Source: an uncultured Prevotella sp.
Lineage (GTDB): Bacteria > Bacteroidota > Bacteroidia > Bacteroidales > Bacteroidaceae
Assembly: GCA_934183355.1 (NCBI GenBank)
Contig: CAKPST010000048.1
Coordinates: 1-17,270 of the forward strand
Reading direction: 5' to 3'
Length of the DNA stretch: 17,270 nt
The notes below the pieces were generated by a model that searched no databases, was not told where the DNA came from, and saw nothing but the letters and a program-made list of their open reading frames with translations. Every line of letters begins with the position of its first letter. The first letter of the stretch is position 1. The translations under genes were made by a program, and so were the position numbers. This document shows, in pieces, positions 1-8,047 of this stretch.

Positions 1-74
1 GCATAACCACCCTTGATGGCTCTTGCGAACATATCACGTGTGTTCACCAAGCCCAATTCTTTGTAGTTTACCAT
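1..74 (-). CDS. fba: Class II fructose-bisphosphate aldolase, N-terminal fragment
   Basis: Only the first 24 codons lie in the window; the gene runs off the left edge. Reading leftward from the ATG at 74 gives MVNYKELGLVNTRDMF followed by ARAIKGGYA. This matches, from memory, the conserved start of Bacteroidetes class II (metal-dependent) fructose-1,6-bisphosphate aldolases, where 'GLVNTREMF..A..GGYAIPAFN' is typical. The enzyme cleaves fructose-1,6-bisphosphate to glyceraldehyde-3-phosphate and dihydroxyacetone phosphate in cytosolic glycolysis and gluconeogenesis. The catalytic zinc ligands lie outside the window, so function rests on N-terminal resemblance alone. A good promoter at 144-174 on the same strand supports the start. 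It is divergent from the glycosyltransferase genes and probably unrelated to them. Confidence 0.8.
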   Translation of the reverse strand, partial: MVNYKELGLVNTRDMFARAIKGGY

Positions 75-343
75 AATGTTTATTTGTTTTTTTATAAAAC
101 GTGTATTCTTCTATATAATATTGCATAGCAACATTTCCATCTGCAAAGTTAACACTTTAATTTGTCACAGCAAAGCATACCAACATTTTTTTATGTTTCC
201 TTTAACCTACTGCAACCTTATACTCCTATTTTGTAATATTTACTTTACAAAATTATAAGTGGAAAGCATTCGAAAATCTTTAACTACACAATATTAATAT
301 GAATTGGGCGTTATCATATTATAACAATAAATACTCAACGAAT
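75..343. other. Divergent intergenic region, aldolase / GT8
   Basis: This AT-rich stretch holds the aldolase promoter (144-174, minus strand). I see no exact TAnnTTTG box for the rightward glycosyltransferase gene. No convincing gene is present: an open frame at 76-258 on the plus strand encodes a Phe/Ile-rich peptide that runs through the aldolase promoter and leader and looks like chance translation of AT-rich DNA. Confidence 0.55.
144..174 (-). promoter_or_regulatory. Bacteroidetes-type promoter for the aldolase gene
   Basis: On the minus strand, TTTG (174-171) is followed after exactly 19 bases by TAACTTTG (151-144). This fits the Bacteroides sigma-70 (sigma-ABfr) consensus of TTTG at -33 and TAnnTTTG at -7. 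Transcription would begin near 137, giving a leader of roughly 60 bases before the ATG at 74. The match in both boxes and spacing makes this the best promoter in the window. Confidence 0.75.
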
Positions 344-1300
344 ATGGAAATAGTTTGCGCCACAGACAGTTGTTATGTAATGCAGACAGGTATTATGCTC
401 ACCTCGTTGTTCGAGAACAATCGTGGTGAGAACATTCGTGTGCATTTGCTTCATAATGGCATAGGCAGCGATAATCTGTCTAAGATAGAGCAGATAGTGT
501 GTGCCTATGGCAAACAGGTGGTATTCTATGCTATGGACGATAGTCTTTTTAGCGAGTTTCCTATAGGTCGTGAGGGGCAGAACTCGCATGTAGGCACGTC
601 GTATGCCACCTACTACAGGCTTTTTCTCACCAAGCTATTGCCGTCGTATGTCAGCCGTGTGATATATCTCGACGGCGATCTTATCGTCATGGATAGCCTC
701 AAGGAATTGTGGAATATTGATATGCAGGGCAAGGCTATTGCTGCCGTTCCTGACACATATACTGACAAAGTCGACCACTATAATCGTCTGCGCTATCCTA
801 TGTCTAAGGGATATTTCAATGCTGGTGTGCTACTTGTCAATCTCGACTATTGGCGTGAGCACAATTTGCTAAAGTCGTTTATCGACTTTGCCAGCGCCAA
901 TAATGATATATTGGCATGCCACGACCAGGATATTCTCAACTATCTGCTTCAAGACTGCAAGATTGTGTTGCCCTTTAGATACAATATGCTCAACGAATAT
1001 TGGTTTGAGTTGCGTCACTCTCTCGTGTCGTGGACATACGACGAGCAGATGACGTATGGTCAGCAGCATCCAGCCATAGTACACTTTACGGGCATACCTA
1101 AACCTTGGTTCAGCAACTGCCATCATCCTTTGAAGCGTGAATATGAGCGCTATCGTAAGCTGACCGTATGGCGGTCGTGTCGCGAACCGCGTTGGATGCC
1201 GCTGAAGTATTGTCTTGAACAGGCTGCCATTAAGGCTATTGTGGCTGTCGGACTGCGTAAGAGCGAGTATATAATAGAAAACAGGTATGTGAAAATATAG
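344..1300 (+). CDS. Glycosyltransferase family 8 protein (LPS-type hexosyltransferase)
   Basis: A retaining GT-A glycosyltransferase of family GT8, the family of LPS galactosyl- and glucosyltransferases such as RfaI/RfaJ. These use UDP-sugars and a divalent metal. From the chosen start the protein has 318 residues. It opens with MEIVCATD, the usual first strand of the family, so I prefer the ATG at 344. An in-frame ATG at 299 would add 15 residues that do not look like family sequence. Visible motifs are YYRLFL (90-95), the metal-binding DxD within YLDGDLIV (D110, D112), GYFNAGVLLVNL (156-167), HDQDILN (193-199) and the HFTG..KPW motif (247-255) whose His usually completes the metal site. All expected catalytic motifs are present. 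It is followed after 43 bp by a second glycosyltransferase on the same strand. The sugar donor and acceptor cannot be read from sequence. Confidence 0.88.
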   Translation: MEIVCATDSCYVMQTGIMLTSLFENNRGENIRVHLLHNGIGSDNLSKIEQIVCAYGKQVVFYAMDDSLFSEFPIGREGQNSHVGTSYATYYRLFLTKLLPSYVSRVIYLDGDLIVMDSLKELWNIDMQGKAIAAVPDTYTDKVDHYNRLRYPMSKGYFNAGVLLVNLDYWREHNLLKSFIDFASANNDILACHDQDILNYLLQDCKIVLPFRYNMLNEYWFELRHSLVSWTYDEQMTYGQQHPAIVHFTGIPKPWFSNCHHPLKREYERYRKLTVWRSCREPRWMPLKYCLEQAAIKAIVAVGLRKSEYIIENRYVKI

Positions 1301-1343
1301 GTTGGCATGTTGCAACCTTATATATAAAAGAAATTCATTAGTT

Positions 1344-2459
1344 ATGAGAATATTGTTGGTGGGCGAGTCAAGTTTTCTGCACAACATATTGAAAAAAGGG
1401 CTTGTTGAGCGTGGAAACAAGGTGGTGTTGATGTCCGACGGCAACGACTGGCACGATTCGCCACGCGACATAGACTTGCGTCGCAATATGCGTCTGGGCA
1501 AGTTGAGTGGCTTGAAAGTGCTCTGGAATATCCTTGTCAATCTGCCTAAAGTGTGTGGCAATGACATTGTGCAGCTCCACAACTACACGTTTGTGCCGTT
1601 GATGGGGTGGTGGAACAGGATGGCGTTTTGGTTTCTTAAGCTCACCAACAAGCGTGTTATAAAAGGTTGTTTTGCCGACGACCCGTTTCTTTTTGAGCGT
1701 CAAGCTGCCGGAGTGCCAGCCTATTCGGATACCTATTGGAGCAATGTCCCGCAAAATCAGGAAGCCAACCGTGCACGCATTGCCGAGCACACACGTCCTC
1801 AGTTTGTGCGTTGTTGGCAGGCTGTCGTCGACCATTCGGATGCCTTTGTGGCATGTCTTTATGAGTATTGGCTTTGCTACAACACTCCACAGTTTAGCCG
1901 TCGTCTCCATTACATACCGCTGCCAATGGAGATTCCTCCTTCTTCAGCAGTCAGAGTCAAGGGCAATGGAGATACTATAAAGGTGCTTGTCGGCATACAA
2001 CCACGGCGCGATTTCCTCAAGGGAGCACGCAAAATAGCCTCGTTTGTCGAGCAAGTAGCACTGCGACATCCTGGCAAGATAGATATTAAATATGTGGAAG
2101 GAGTGCCGTATGACGAATATTTGCGCATGCTTGATGAGGCAGATGTGCTTGTCGACCAGTTCTATAGCTACACTCCGTCCATGAATTCGCTTGCTGCTAT
2201 GGCTTGTGGAACTATTGTCATAGGTGGTGGCGAGGAGGAGTATTATGAGTTTATTGGCGAGAACGAGCTTCGCCCCATCATCAATGTGCGTCCCGATGTA
2301 GCCGACGATACTAATGTAGCCACCATAGAGCAGGCTTTCTTCACATCTGGTCAGCTTGCCTTGATGTCTCGGCAGAGTGTCGAGTTTGTGCGCAAGTATC
2401 ACGACTATCGCCGTGTAGCCGAGCAGTATGAGCAACTCTATCGTTCGTTGTTAGCCTAA
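1344..2459 (+). CDS. GT-B fold glycosyltransferase (GT4-like)
   Basis: A 371-residue protein starting MRILLVGESSFLHN. This is a GT-B N-terminal Rossmann strand, and it sets the start at 1344; an in-frame ATG at 1302 would add 14 residues of non-family sequence. The N-terminal half should bind acceptor. The C-terminal half carries the nucleotide-sugar-like region: TIKVLVGIQPRRDFLKG (201-217), then YDEYLRMLDEADVLVDQ (256-272) and MNSLAAMACGTIVIGGGEEE (about 280-299), which corresponds to the 'E.m.sG.pvi' loop of GT4 enzymes. The canonical EX7E pair is not clear, so the family assignment is looser than for the neighbouring genes. It probably forms a two-gene unit with the GT8 gene, acting on a cell-surface polysaccharide or LPS. 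Its stop lies only 8 bp from the stop of the convergent GT4 gene. Confidence 0.75.
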   Translation: MRILLVGESSFLHNILKKGLVERGNKVVLMSDGNDWHDSPRDIDLRRNMRLGKLSGLKVLWNILVNLPKVCGNDIVQLHNYTFVPLMGWWNRMAFWFLKLTNKRVIKGCFADDPFLFERQAAGVPAYSDTYWSNVPQNQEANRARIAEHTRPQFVRCWQAVVDHSDAFVACLYEYWLCYNTPQFSRRLHYIPLPMEIPPSSAVRVKGNGDTIKVLVGIQPRRDFLKGARKIASFVEQVALRHPGKIDIKYVEGVPYDEYLRMLDEADVLVDQFYSYTPSMNSLAAMACGTIVIGGGEEEYYEFIGENELRPIINVRPDVADDTNVATIEQAFFTSGQLALMSRQSVEFVRKYHDYRRVAEQYEQLYRSLLA

Positions 2460-2467
2460 AATCCAGT

Positions 2468-3553
2468 CTATGAATGTAGTTTTGAGATAAAGTCAGTCCA
2501 CTTGTTAAACACATTCTCCTTGTAAAATTCTTCGCCTACGCAGCGTGCGTTGGCTCCATATTGGCGGCGTGTCTCCTCCGACGACATCATCTTTGAGATA
2601 GCGTCTGCCAATGCCTGTTGATCGCCTTGTTTCACTATCATGCCGTTTATTCCGTCCTTCACAATGTCGCTTGCTCCAAATTTGAAGTCGGTCACCACCG
2701 CTGGCAGTCCGCAAGCCTGTGCCTCAATCAGAGTCATGGGTTGCCCCTCATACCGTGATGTCATTATTTGCATGCTGTAATGGGTGTACATCTCCATGAT
2801 GTTGTTCGACCGTCCACATAGAGTGATGTGCTTATTGAGGTTCAGTCGGTCTATCTGCGCTTGCAATTCGTCCTGCATCTGTCCCTCGCCATATATGTCA
2901 AGATGCCAGTCGGGATGTTTCTTGACAACGGTTTGCCAGCAGTCGATGAGAATGTCAAATCCCTTTTCATGTCTAAGTCGTCCCACAGCAATGCATCGTT
3001 TTATGGAATAGTCTTCCACAAACATCTGCGGACGCTCTATGAAGTTAGGTATCACCACCACCTTCTTTGCCTTGTCAAAGTGTGCAGCGTCCCCGTTAGT
3101 CAGACACACCACAGTGTCAGCCCGTAGTTCCATCAGTCCAAACATACCTTGATAAGGTGTGAACGGTCGTGCTGAGTGCGATTCATACACCCGTTTAGCC
3201 TTGGTCTTACACAGTGGCAGCAGCAGAGCACCCAATGTTGTGGCAAAGAATATTATGTCTGGGTTGAGGCTTTTCACAGCCTTGTTCAGTCGTCCTGTAG
3301 CAGAGGCAAGTGTTGCCACGCGGCTGATGAGCGTTGCAATCCTGCCCTTGCCCTTTTGGGCAAAAGGCACCTCCAGCTTTATCATCTCCACACTTTTGTC
3401 TATAGTGTATAGCATAGGTCGGTTGTCGTGATATATAGACACAATACTCACCTTATGTTTGTATTTGCATGCCAGAGTATTGGCTTTCTGCGATACGATG
3501 CGCTCCACGCCACCGTTCTCCGAGAAGTCTTCTACTACGTATATAATGTTCAT
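2468..3553 (-). CDS. Glycosyltransferase family 4 protein
   Basis: A 361-residue retaining GT-B glycosyltransferase. The N-terminus MNIIYVVEDFSENGGVERIV has the Gly-Gly donor-side loop (14-15). VVIPNFI (166-172) and CIAVGRLRHEKGFDILID (187-204) mark the start of the Glycos_transf_1 domain. The catalytic EX7E signature is intact as E269 and E277 within SRYEGQPMTLIEAQACGLP. It is the last gene of the minus-strand operon, and its ATG overlaps the TGA of the upstream GT2 gene in an ATGA arrangement (3550-3553), which indicates translational coupling. A role in adding a hexose to a lipid-linked or LPS glycan is likely; donor and acceptor are unknown. Confidence 0.9.
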   Translation of the reverse strand: MNIIYVVEDFSENGGVERIVSQKANTLACKYKHKVSIVSIYHDNRPMLYTIDKSVEMIKLEVPFAQKGKGRIATLISRVATLASATGRLNKAVKSLNPDIIFFATTLGALLLPLCKTKAKRVYESHSARPFTPYQGMFGLMELRADTVVCLTNGDAAHFDKAKKVVVIPNFIERPQMFVEDYSIKRCIAVGRLRHEKGFDILIDCWQTVVKKHPDWHLDIYGEGQMQDELQAQIDRLNLNKHITLCGRSNNIMEMYTHYSMQIMTSRYEGQPMTLIEAQACGLPAVVTDFKFGASDIVKDGINGMIVKQGDQQALADAISKMMSSEETRRQYGANARCVGEEFYKENVFNKWTDFISKLHS

Positions 3554-4257
3554 GTCTGATGTTTTAGTCGAATAATTTCCTTAGCTGTGTTCCATCTGAA
3601 CATAATCTTCTTTCTCATCGAAAACTTGCTGCCCTTGCCATTGCATGAGGCAGTATGCTCATGCCGTCTGAACATTATGAGCTTGTCGCTGATGAATTTC
3701 ACGGATAGGCAGAACGCCGAAACGTTACCAATCCAGATGTCGTGCATCGGCACACTGTCGGGAAAGGGTAGGGCATATCTCAGCACGTCGCGTCTGAAAG
3801 CCATGCAACAGCCGGTGTATCCATTGCGCCATAGGAGGTTGTATAGCCTGCCTGTGCGCACATTCATCATGGTGTACATCGAACTATTGATGACGTTGAG
3901 CCTTTGGTCGGTCACGATAGCGTCGCTCACTACACAGTGGCAGTCGCTCAGCGCCCTCATACATACGTCCACCTTGTCCCTTTGCCATACGTCGTCTTGG
4001 TCGGCAAGGAATATGATGTCGCCTTTGGCATGTCGCAGGGCGTTCTCAAAGTTGAGCGTCGGTGAGTGTCGTCGCGGTCCGTCTATTATTCTTATACGCC
4101 TGTCGCTCATGCTCCTTATTATATGCAGCGTGTCGTCAGTCGACCCATCGTCCGACACTATCACCTCGTCTCCAGTCTTCAGTTGTGGCAATATCGACTC
4201 CATTTGCTCCCTTATGTATCGTTCGCCGTTGTATGTCGCAATGCAGACCGTTATCAT
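3550..4257 (-). CDS. Glycosyltransferase family 2, rhamnosyltransferase-like
   Basis: A 235-residue inverting GT-A enzyme. The frame is open to 4323, but MITVCIATYNG is the classic GT2 beginning, so I place the start at 4257, 5 bases past the upstream stop; earlier ATGs would overlap the preceding gene. Visible motifs are ATYNG (7-11), SDDGSTDDT (35-43, nucleotide binding), LADQDDVW (84-91, the DxD-type metal site), GCCMAFRRD (149-157), MHDIWIG (171-177, candidate catalytic base Asp173) and FRRHEHTAS (196-204). The combination of 'ADQDDVW', 'GCCMAFRR' and 'MHDxWI' resembles the rhamnosyltransferase-like subgroup used in O-antigen and capsule synthesis. It is coupled to the GT4 gene downstream by an ATGA overlap and lies 4 bp after the phosphoethanolamine-transferase-like gene. 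Confidence 0.88.
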   Translation of the reverse strand: MITVCIATYNGERYIREQMESILPQLKTGDEVIVSDDGSTDDTLHIIRSMSDRRIRIIDGPRRHSPTLNFENALRHAKGDIIFLADQDDVWQRDKVDVCMRALSDCHCVVSDAIVTDQRLNVINSSMYTMMNVRTGRLYNLLWRNGYTGCCMAFRRDVLRYALPFPDSVPMHDIWIGNVSAFCLSVKFISDKLIMFRRHEHTASCNGKGSKFSMRKKIMFRWNTAKEIIRLKHQT

Positions 4258-4261
4258 TTGC

Positions 4262-5788
4262 TTATTTTCTGAAGATGTCATATTTCTTGTCGATATATTT
4301 GGTGCTGATGTCTCCAGCGTCAAGGATAGAGTGGAAGAGGAAAGCCGAGTTGTAGTGCTTCAGCTTATTGGCGTTCAGAGCCTCCCATTTGTCGGGATGA
4401 GCCGAGCGATAGCGGTCTGACATCCACACCCAGCATCCCGGATAGTGCAGCGGTTCGGTGTCTTCGCCATGTCCATATACGCCATTCTCGCCAAGATTTT
4501 CCGAGTGGTCGGACAGGTAGATGACGATGGCGTTGCGCTGGCGGAAGCGGTCGCGCACCTGCTGCCAGAACCAGTCGGAGTAAACCACCGTGTTGTCGTA
4601 TGAGTTGACAAACTCCTCGTGGGTGTTTGCCGAGATCACTCGGCTCTTCAGTTCGGGCTTCCATCGTGCGTATGTGGTGGGGTAGTGGGCGTTATACCAC
4701 CAGTGCGACCCTATCGTGTGCATCACATACAGTCGTCTTGTACAGTGGCTCTGCACCGCAGTCAGCCTGTCCAATTCAGGCAGAATGTCTTCGTCGAGCC
4801 ATTTGTCAAACACATACACCGACTTGCCGCTGTTGACATAAGCCAGAGTGTCAGCCTCGTTCATGAAGTAGACGAATGTCTCCACACTCTCCTGATTGGC
4901 TATCCATGCCGAACTATAGCCGGCTCTCTTGAATAGGTCGATGAATGAGCGTTCGCTGTATGCTATCTCCTTGTTGTCGGGATTGGCTCTTGTTAGCAGA
5001 TATGGTATGCTTGTGTGTGTGAATCCATATTCGGAGTATATATTTGGTAGCGACACAGCGTTGGTTTCCTTAGCAAGAAAAGGCGTTGTTGGTCGTCCGT
5101 AGCCATTCACCTGCATGTTCTTAGCTCTCAGAGTCTCGCCGAGGATAAACACCACGTCCACCGAGTCGCTCTTGCACCATGTCTTTCCTTCAAATGCAGG
5201 ACGCTCTTCGTTGGCTATGTGTCGGTTGTCCAGATAGTCTTTCGTGGCATAGTAGATGACAAACGGAATGCGTCCTCTGATGGGTGCGGCAAACCTTGGT
5301 ATCTGCATATACATCCCGAAAGCCACGGCAGCCACCGCCATTTGCACCCATTCGTGCTTCACCTTCACATGTCTGAACCTTACTGCCACTGCTGCCACGC
5401 CAGCCGCAGTGCATACTAAGATGTAGGCTACGAGTTGCCACGTCACCACATCCATCGTTGTGCGTGCATCGTTCACCAGTGCAAGGTCTATAGCCATTGG
5501 TGTCAGCGTCACATTGGCAGTCAGTCGGAAGTAGGCAGCTACGGCACTTGCCATTGTGAATATAGGGAATACCACGGCAAATACATACTTCTTGCAGCTT
5601 ATAAGCCACAAGAACATGAACGTTGCCACCTCAATGACACCAAACTGCATGACAATCACCAGCAGGTCGCCAGTGCTACGGTATGGCATTTTGTAGAAGT
5701 CTGCCATAGTGAACATCAGTCCGCTTGCTATCGTCAGCAGCGTCACAAATAGCATCTGCCTCAGATATATGTTTTTAATAAATTTCAT
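4262..5788 (-). CDS. Phosphoethanolamine transferase-like membrane enzyme (EptA/CptA-type sulfatase fold)
   Basis: A 508-residue inner-membrane protein. About five hydrophobic segments lie in residues 10-155, followed by a periplasmic alkaline-phosphatase/sulfatase-fold domain. Family residues visible are Glu218 in ILGETLRAKN (metal ligand), NGYGRPTTP (228-236), the nucleophile loop YGFTHTSIPYLL (candidate Thr257 or Thr259), and SDHSENLGENGVYGHG (426-441), where Asp427, His428 and His440 match the metal site of EptA-type enzymes. These move phosphoethanolamine from phosphatidylethanolamine to lipid A or core sugars. Unlike typical EptA, the soluble domain has only about three cysteines, so the usual set of disulfides is missing. 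It starts 18 bp after the porZ stop and is followed closely by two glycosyltransferases, which suggests its acceptor is the glycan or lipid A built nearby. A related phosphoglycerol-type activity cannot be excluded. Confidence 0.85.
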   Translation of the reverse strand: MKFIKNIYLRQMLFVTLLTIASGLMFTMADFYKMPYRSTGDLLVIVMQFGVIEVATFMFLWLISCKKYVFAVVFPIFTMASAVAAYFRLTANVTLTPMAIDLALVNDARTTMDVVTWQLVAYILVCTAAGVAAVAVRFRHVKVKHEWVQMAVAAVAFGMYMQIPRFAAPIRGRIPFVIYYATKDYLDNRHIANEERPAFEGKTWCKSDSVDVVFILGETLRAKNMQVNGYGRPTTPFLAKETNAVSLPNIYSEYGFTHTSIPYLLTRANPDNKEIAYSERSFIDLFKRAGYSSAWIANQESVETFVYFMNEADTLAYVNSGKSVYVFDKWLDEDILPELDRLTAVQSHCTRRLYVMHTIGSHWWYNAHYPTTYARWKPELKSRVISANTHEEFVNSYDNTVVYSDWFWQQVRDRFRQRNAIVIYLSDHSENLGENGVYGHGEDTEPLHYPGCWVWMSDRYRSAHPDKWEALNANKLKHYNSAFLFHSILDAGDISTKYIDKKYDIFRK

Positions 5789-5806
5789 TATTCGTGATTG
5801 AGAGTG

Positions 5807-7906
5807 TTAGTTGATGATGGCTATCTTGCACACAGTGCCCTTGCTGCCGTCTGCCTTAGCTGCTTCCACCATGTATACGCCGCTTGCCACACGCTTTCCC
5901 CTCATGTCGCGTCCGTCCCAGTGGTATGAGCCTCCAGTGCTTCGTCCCTGATTGACGAGTGTGCCGTTGGATGTCACTATCTTCACATCGGCATTTATGG
6001 TCAGTCCTACGATGGTTATCTTGCCCGTATAGTCAGGGCTTACAGGGTTAGGATAGGCATATACATTGTCCTTGGTCATCTCTTCGCTCGCCGCCGTTGC
6101 GTCACTTGCATACGAGCATAGTCCGTTGACCGTAGCAAAGTACACATTGTTAGAGTTCTGGTCTACGCAGATGTCATACACCACATCCGACGGCAGTGGT
6201 GAGTTTTCTGTCGTGAAGTGTTGCAACTGAGTGTCGCAGTCGTCGCTGATGAGAAACACGCCATTGTCTGTTCCAATCCATTTTCTGTTGCCACCGTCTA
6301 CGGCTATGCACCTTGTGTTGACATTGGCGAGCAGATAGTCGGCAAGGTTGGTTCCGTCGTTGCGTGGCACCTTGTGCTGAGTCACGCTTCCATTGCCCGC
6401 CTGCACGTCAGCAGGTGTCAGATACAGCGGTCCCGATGTTGTAGCAAGCCAGATATTGCCATTGTGGTCTTCTGTCATGCCGTGTATGTATATAGGTGTA
6501 ATAGTGGCTCCATCCTCGTTGGTGAATGTAGGTCCAGCCATCACATATAGCTTGTCGTTGGCTGTGTCGTATGCATACAGCTTGCACACCTCCCAATAGT
6601 TGTTCAAGAACAACATGTGTCCATAGTATTGGCTCTTGTACATATTGACAAGGTTGCCAGTGCTTGCCAAGTCTTTCTTTAGTTCAGCATGGTTGAGTCT
6701 TTTCCATGTTTCGTCTTTCGATAGTTGTAGCAATGGTGTTGTTGACGACATGCGGTTGAGCACCCACAGATTGCCGTCGCTGCTATATCTCACGGATGTA
6801 GCCATAGCATAGTTCTTGCTAAGGTTGTCGGTCGACGATTCTATAGGGCTATTGTCGGTGTTATAACAATTTACAAACTTGCCATCCTGAAATTCATACA
6901 GACCTGTCTTGGCTCCCACCATCACATGTCCTTCCTTCAGTGGGTCGAAGTCCATGCAGATATAGTCCTCGTTTCTATGTCCCAATATCTCTGCCGTAGG
7001 CTGTTCAAACAGTCCCCATGAGTTTCCGTCCCACACATGCACTTCGCCAGGTTGTCCTCCGTCAGTTTCCTGAGTCCACACACCGCCAGTGGCATACAGC
7101 TTTTGGTTGTGCATATACAGGCGATAGAATCGGTTGGACGCCGGTCCGTCTGGCAGCACACCCTCCGTCTTATACTCTCTGTTGCCCTCATTGTCCATCG
7201 AGTAGTAGGTCAGTTTGCCCTCGTCGTTGCACGTCCACCACATGTTAGTGGTGGCATCCTGCACGTTTGTCAAGTCTTCCGACAGCGCTGTGTATTCTCC
7301 CACGCGCTGCCACTTGCTCTTGTCCAACAGGTTGTCAGTCATTTTGCCCCGATATGTGCCGTTGGTCATAGATGCAGCATACAGATACCCGTCCTTGGTG
7401 TATGAGTTGTTGACATTGAAGTCGAGCTGATAGGTGTCGGCGATGATGCCATGTCTCACGTCGAGCTTCATCACACCAAATCCCAACGACACGTATGCGT
7501 ATGTGCCGTCGATATATATATGGTTGACAGTCTTGTCCTTGGTGGTGGTCTTCATATACAGGTCGGGCACGTTTATGGTGCCACCGTCGATAGCAAGCAG
7601 GTCGATGTTGCTGTTGGCATATACTATGACAAGCCTCTTAGCCGTCTTGTTCCATTTGATGTGCGATATATTGTTGTCGCTGAGGCTGTTGGTCTTGTCA
7701 TATACATTGATTTCTCCTGTCGTCGTGTTGTAGGCAAAGAGGCTGTTCGAAGCGAGTGCAAAGCACGTGTTGCCAGCAGGCGCTATCTCGGTTATCTTGT
7801 TGAAACTCTGATAGAGTCGCCATGAGCCTGCCTTCTCGGCGCATGCGCTGTTGCTGATGATGCAGCCCATGAATGCTGCCATGAGATATATGAAGAGTCG
7901 TGTCAT
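5807..7906 (-). CDS. porZ: PorZ-like type IX secretion component (beta-propeller protein with C-terminal sorting domain)
   Basis: A 699-residue exported protein. The start at 7906 gives a signal peptide (MTRLFIYLMAAFMGCIIS, cleavage probably after the Ala of ACA, residue 23). In-frame codons upstream to 8017 read into the divergent promoter region and lack signal-peptide character. The mature protein begins AGSWRLYQSFNKITEIAPAG and continues with SLSDNNISHIKW, ANSNIDLLAIDGG and AYVSLGFGVMKLD, a pattern I recognise from PorZ of Porphyromonas gingivalis and its relatives: two two-component-regulator-type beta-propellers and a C-terminal beta-sandwich. The last ~86 residues (AYPNPVSPDYTG ... NADVKIVTSNG ... 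GSYHWDGRDMRGKRVASGVY ...) form a type A T9SS sorting domain. PorZ binds anionic LPS and works with the PorU sortase that attaches cargo to it on the cell surface. It is first in a four-gene operon with envelope-glycan enzymes. The length is close to that of known PorZ (about 780). Confidence 0.8.
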   Translation of the reverse strand: MTRLFIYLMAAFMGCIISNSACAEKAGSWRLYQSFNKITEIAPAGNTCFALASNSLFAYNTTTGEINVYDKTNSLSDNNISHIKWNKTAKRLVIVYANSNIDLLAIDGGTINVPDLYMKTTTKDKTVNHIYIDGTYAYVSLGFGVMKLDVRHGIIADTYQLDFNVNNSYTKDGYLYAASMTNGTYRGKMTDNLLDKSKWQRVGEYTALSEDLTNVQDATTNMWWTCNDEGKLTYYSMDNEGNREYKTEGVLPDGPASNRFYRLYMHNQKLYATGGVWTQETDGGQPGEVHVWDGNSWGLFEQPTAEILGHRNEDYICMDFDPLKEGHVMVGAKTGLYEFQDGKFVNCYNTDNSPIESSTDNLSKNYAMATSVRYSSDGNLWVLNRMSSTTPLLQLSKDETWKRLNHAELKKDLASTGNLVNMYKSQYYGHMLFLNNYWEVCKLYAYDTANDKLYVMAGPTFTNEDGATITPIYIHGMTEDHNGNIWLATTSGPLYLTPADVQAGNGSVTQHKVPRNDGTNLADYLLANVNTRCIAVDGGNRKWIGTDNGVFLISDDCDTQLQHFTTENSPLPSDVVYDICVDQNSNNVYFATVNGLCSYASDATAASEEMTKDNVYAYPNPVSPDYTGKITIVGLTINADVKIVTSNGTLVNQGRSTGGSYHWDGRDMRGKRVASGVYMVEAAKADGSKGTVCKIAIIN

Positions 7907-7977
7907 GTTATAATTATAATGTGAATGTGTTTGATACGTATATATATAACTATGTTTCGCATGATTTATTGTGACAG

Positions 7978-8011
7978 TTTGAGCTAATCTGCCAGTTTTT
8001 TTGTAACTTTG
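7978..8011 (+). promoter_or_regulatory. Predicted promoter of the GH92 mannosidase gene
   Basis: TAACTTTG at 8004-8011 matches the Bacteroidetes -7 box TAnnTTTG. It lies 36 bases before the ATG at 8048. A TTTG at 7978-7981 could be the -33 element, but the spacing of 22 bases is longer than the usual 19-20. The box sits in the 141-bp divergent region shared with porZ. I found no matching leftward box for porZ there. Confidence 0.55.
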
Positions 8012-8047
8012 CAGCAACTGAAACTATAACTAAAACATTATTTCAAA

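Noticed and set aside
76..258. 60-residue plus-strand open frame left of the GT8 gene
   Set aside because: It covers the aldolase promoter and leader, is Phe/Ile-rich from AT-rich DNA, and resembles no protein family.
3587..4420. 277-residue plus-strand open frame across the GT2 and PEtN-transferase genes
   Set aside because: It is antisense to two genes with clear catalytic motifs, and the translated product is Ser/Leu-rich without domain character.
7907..8017. N-terminal extension of the porZ product
   Set aside because: The 37 extra residues are Tyr/His/Thr-rich, would put the signal peptide in the interior of the protein, and run through the divergent promoter region.
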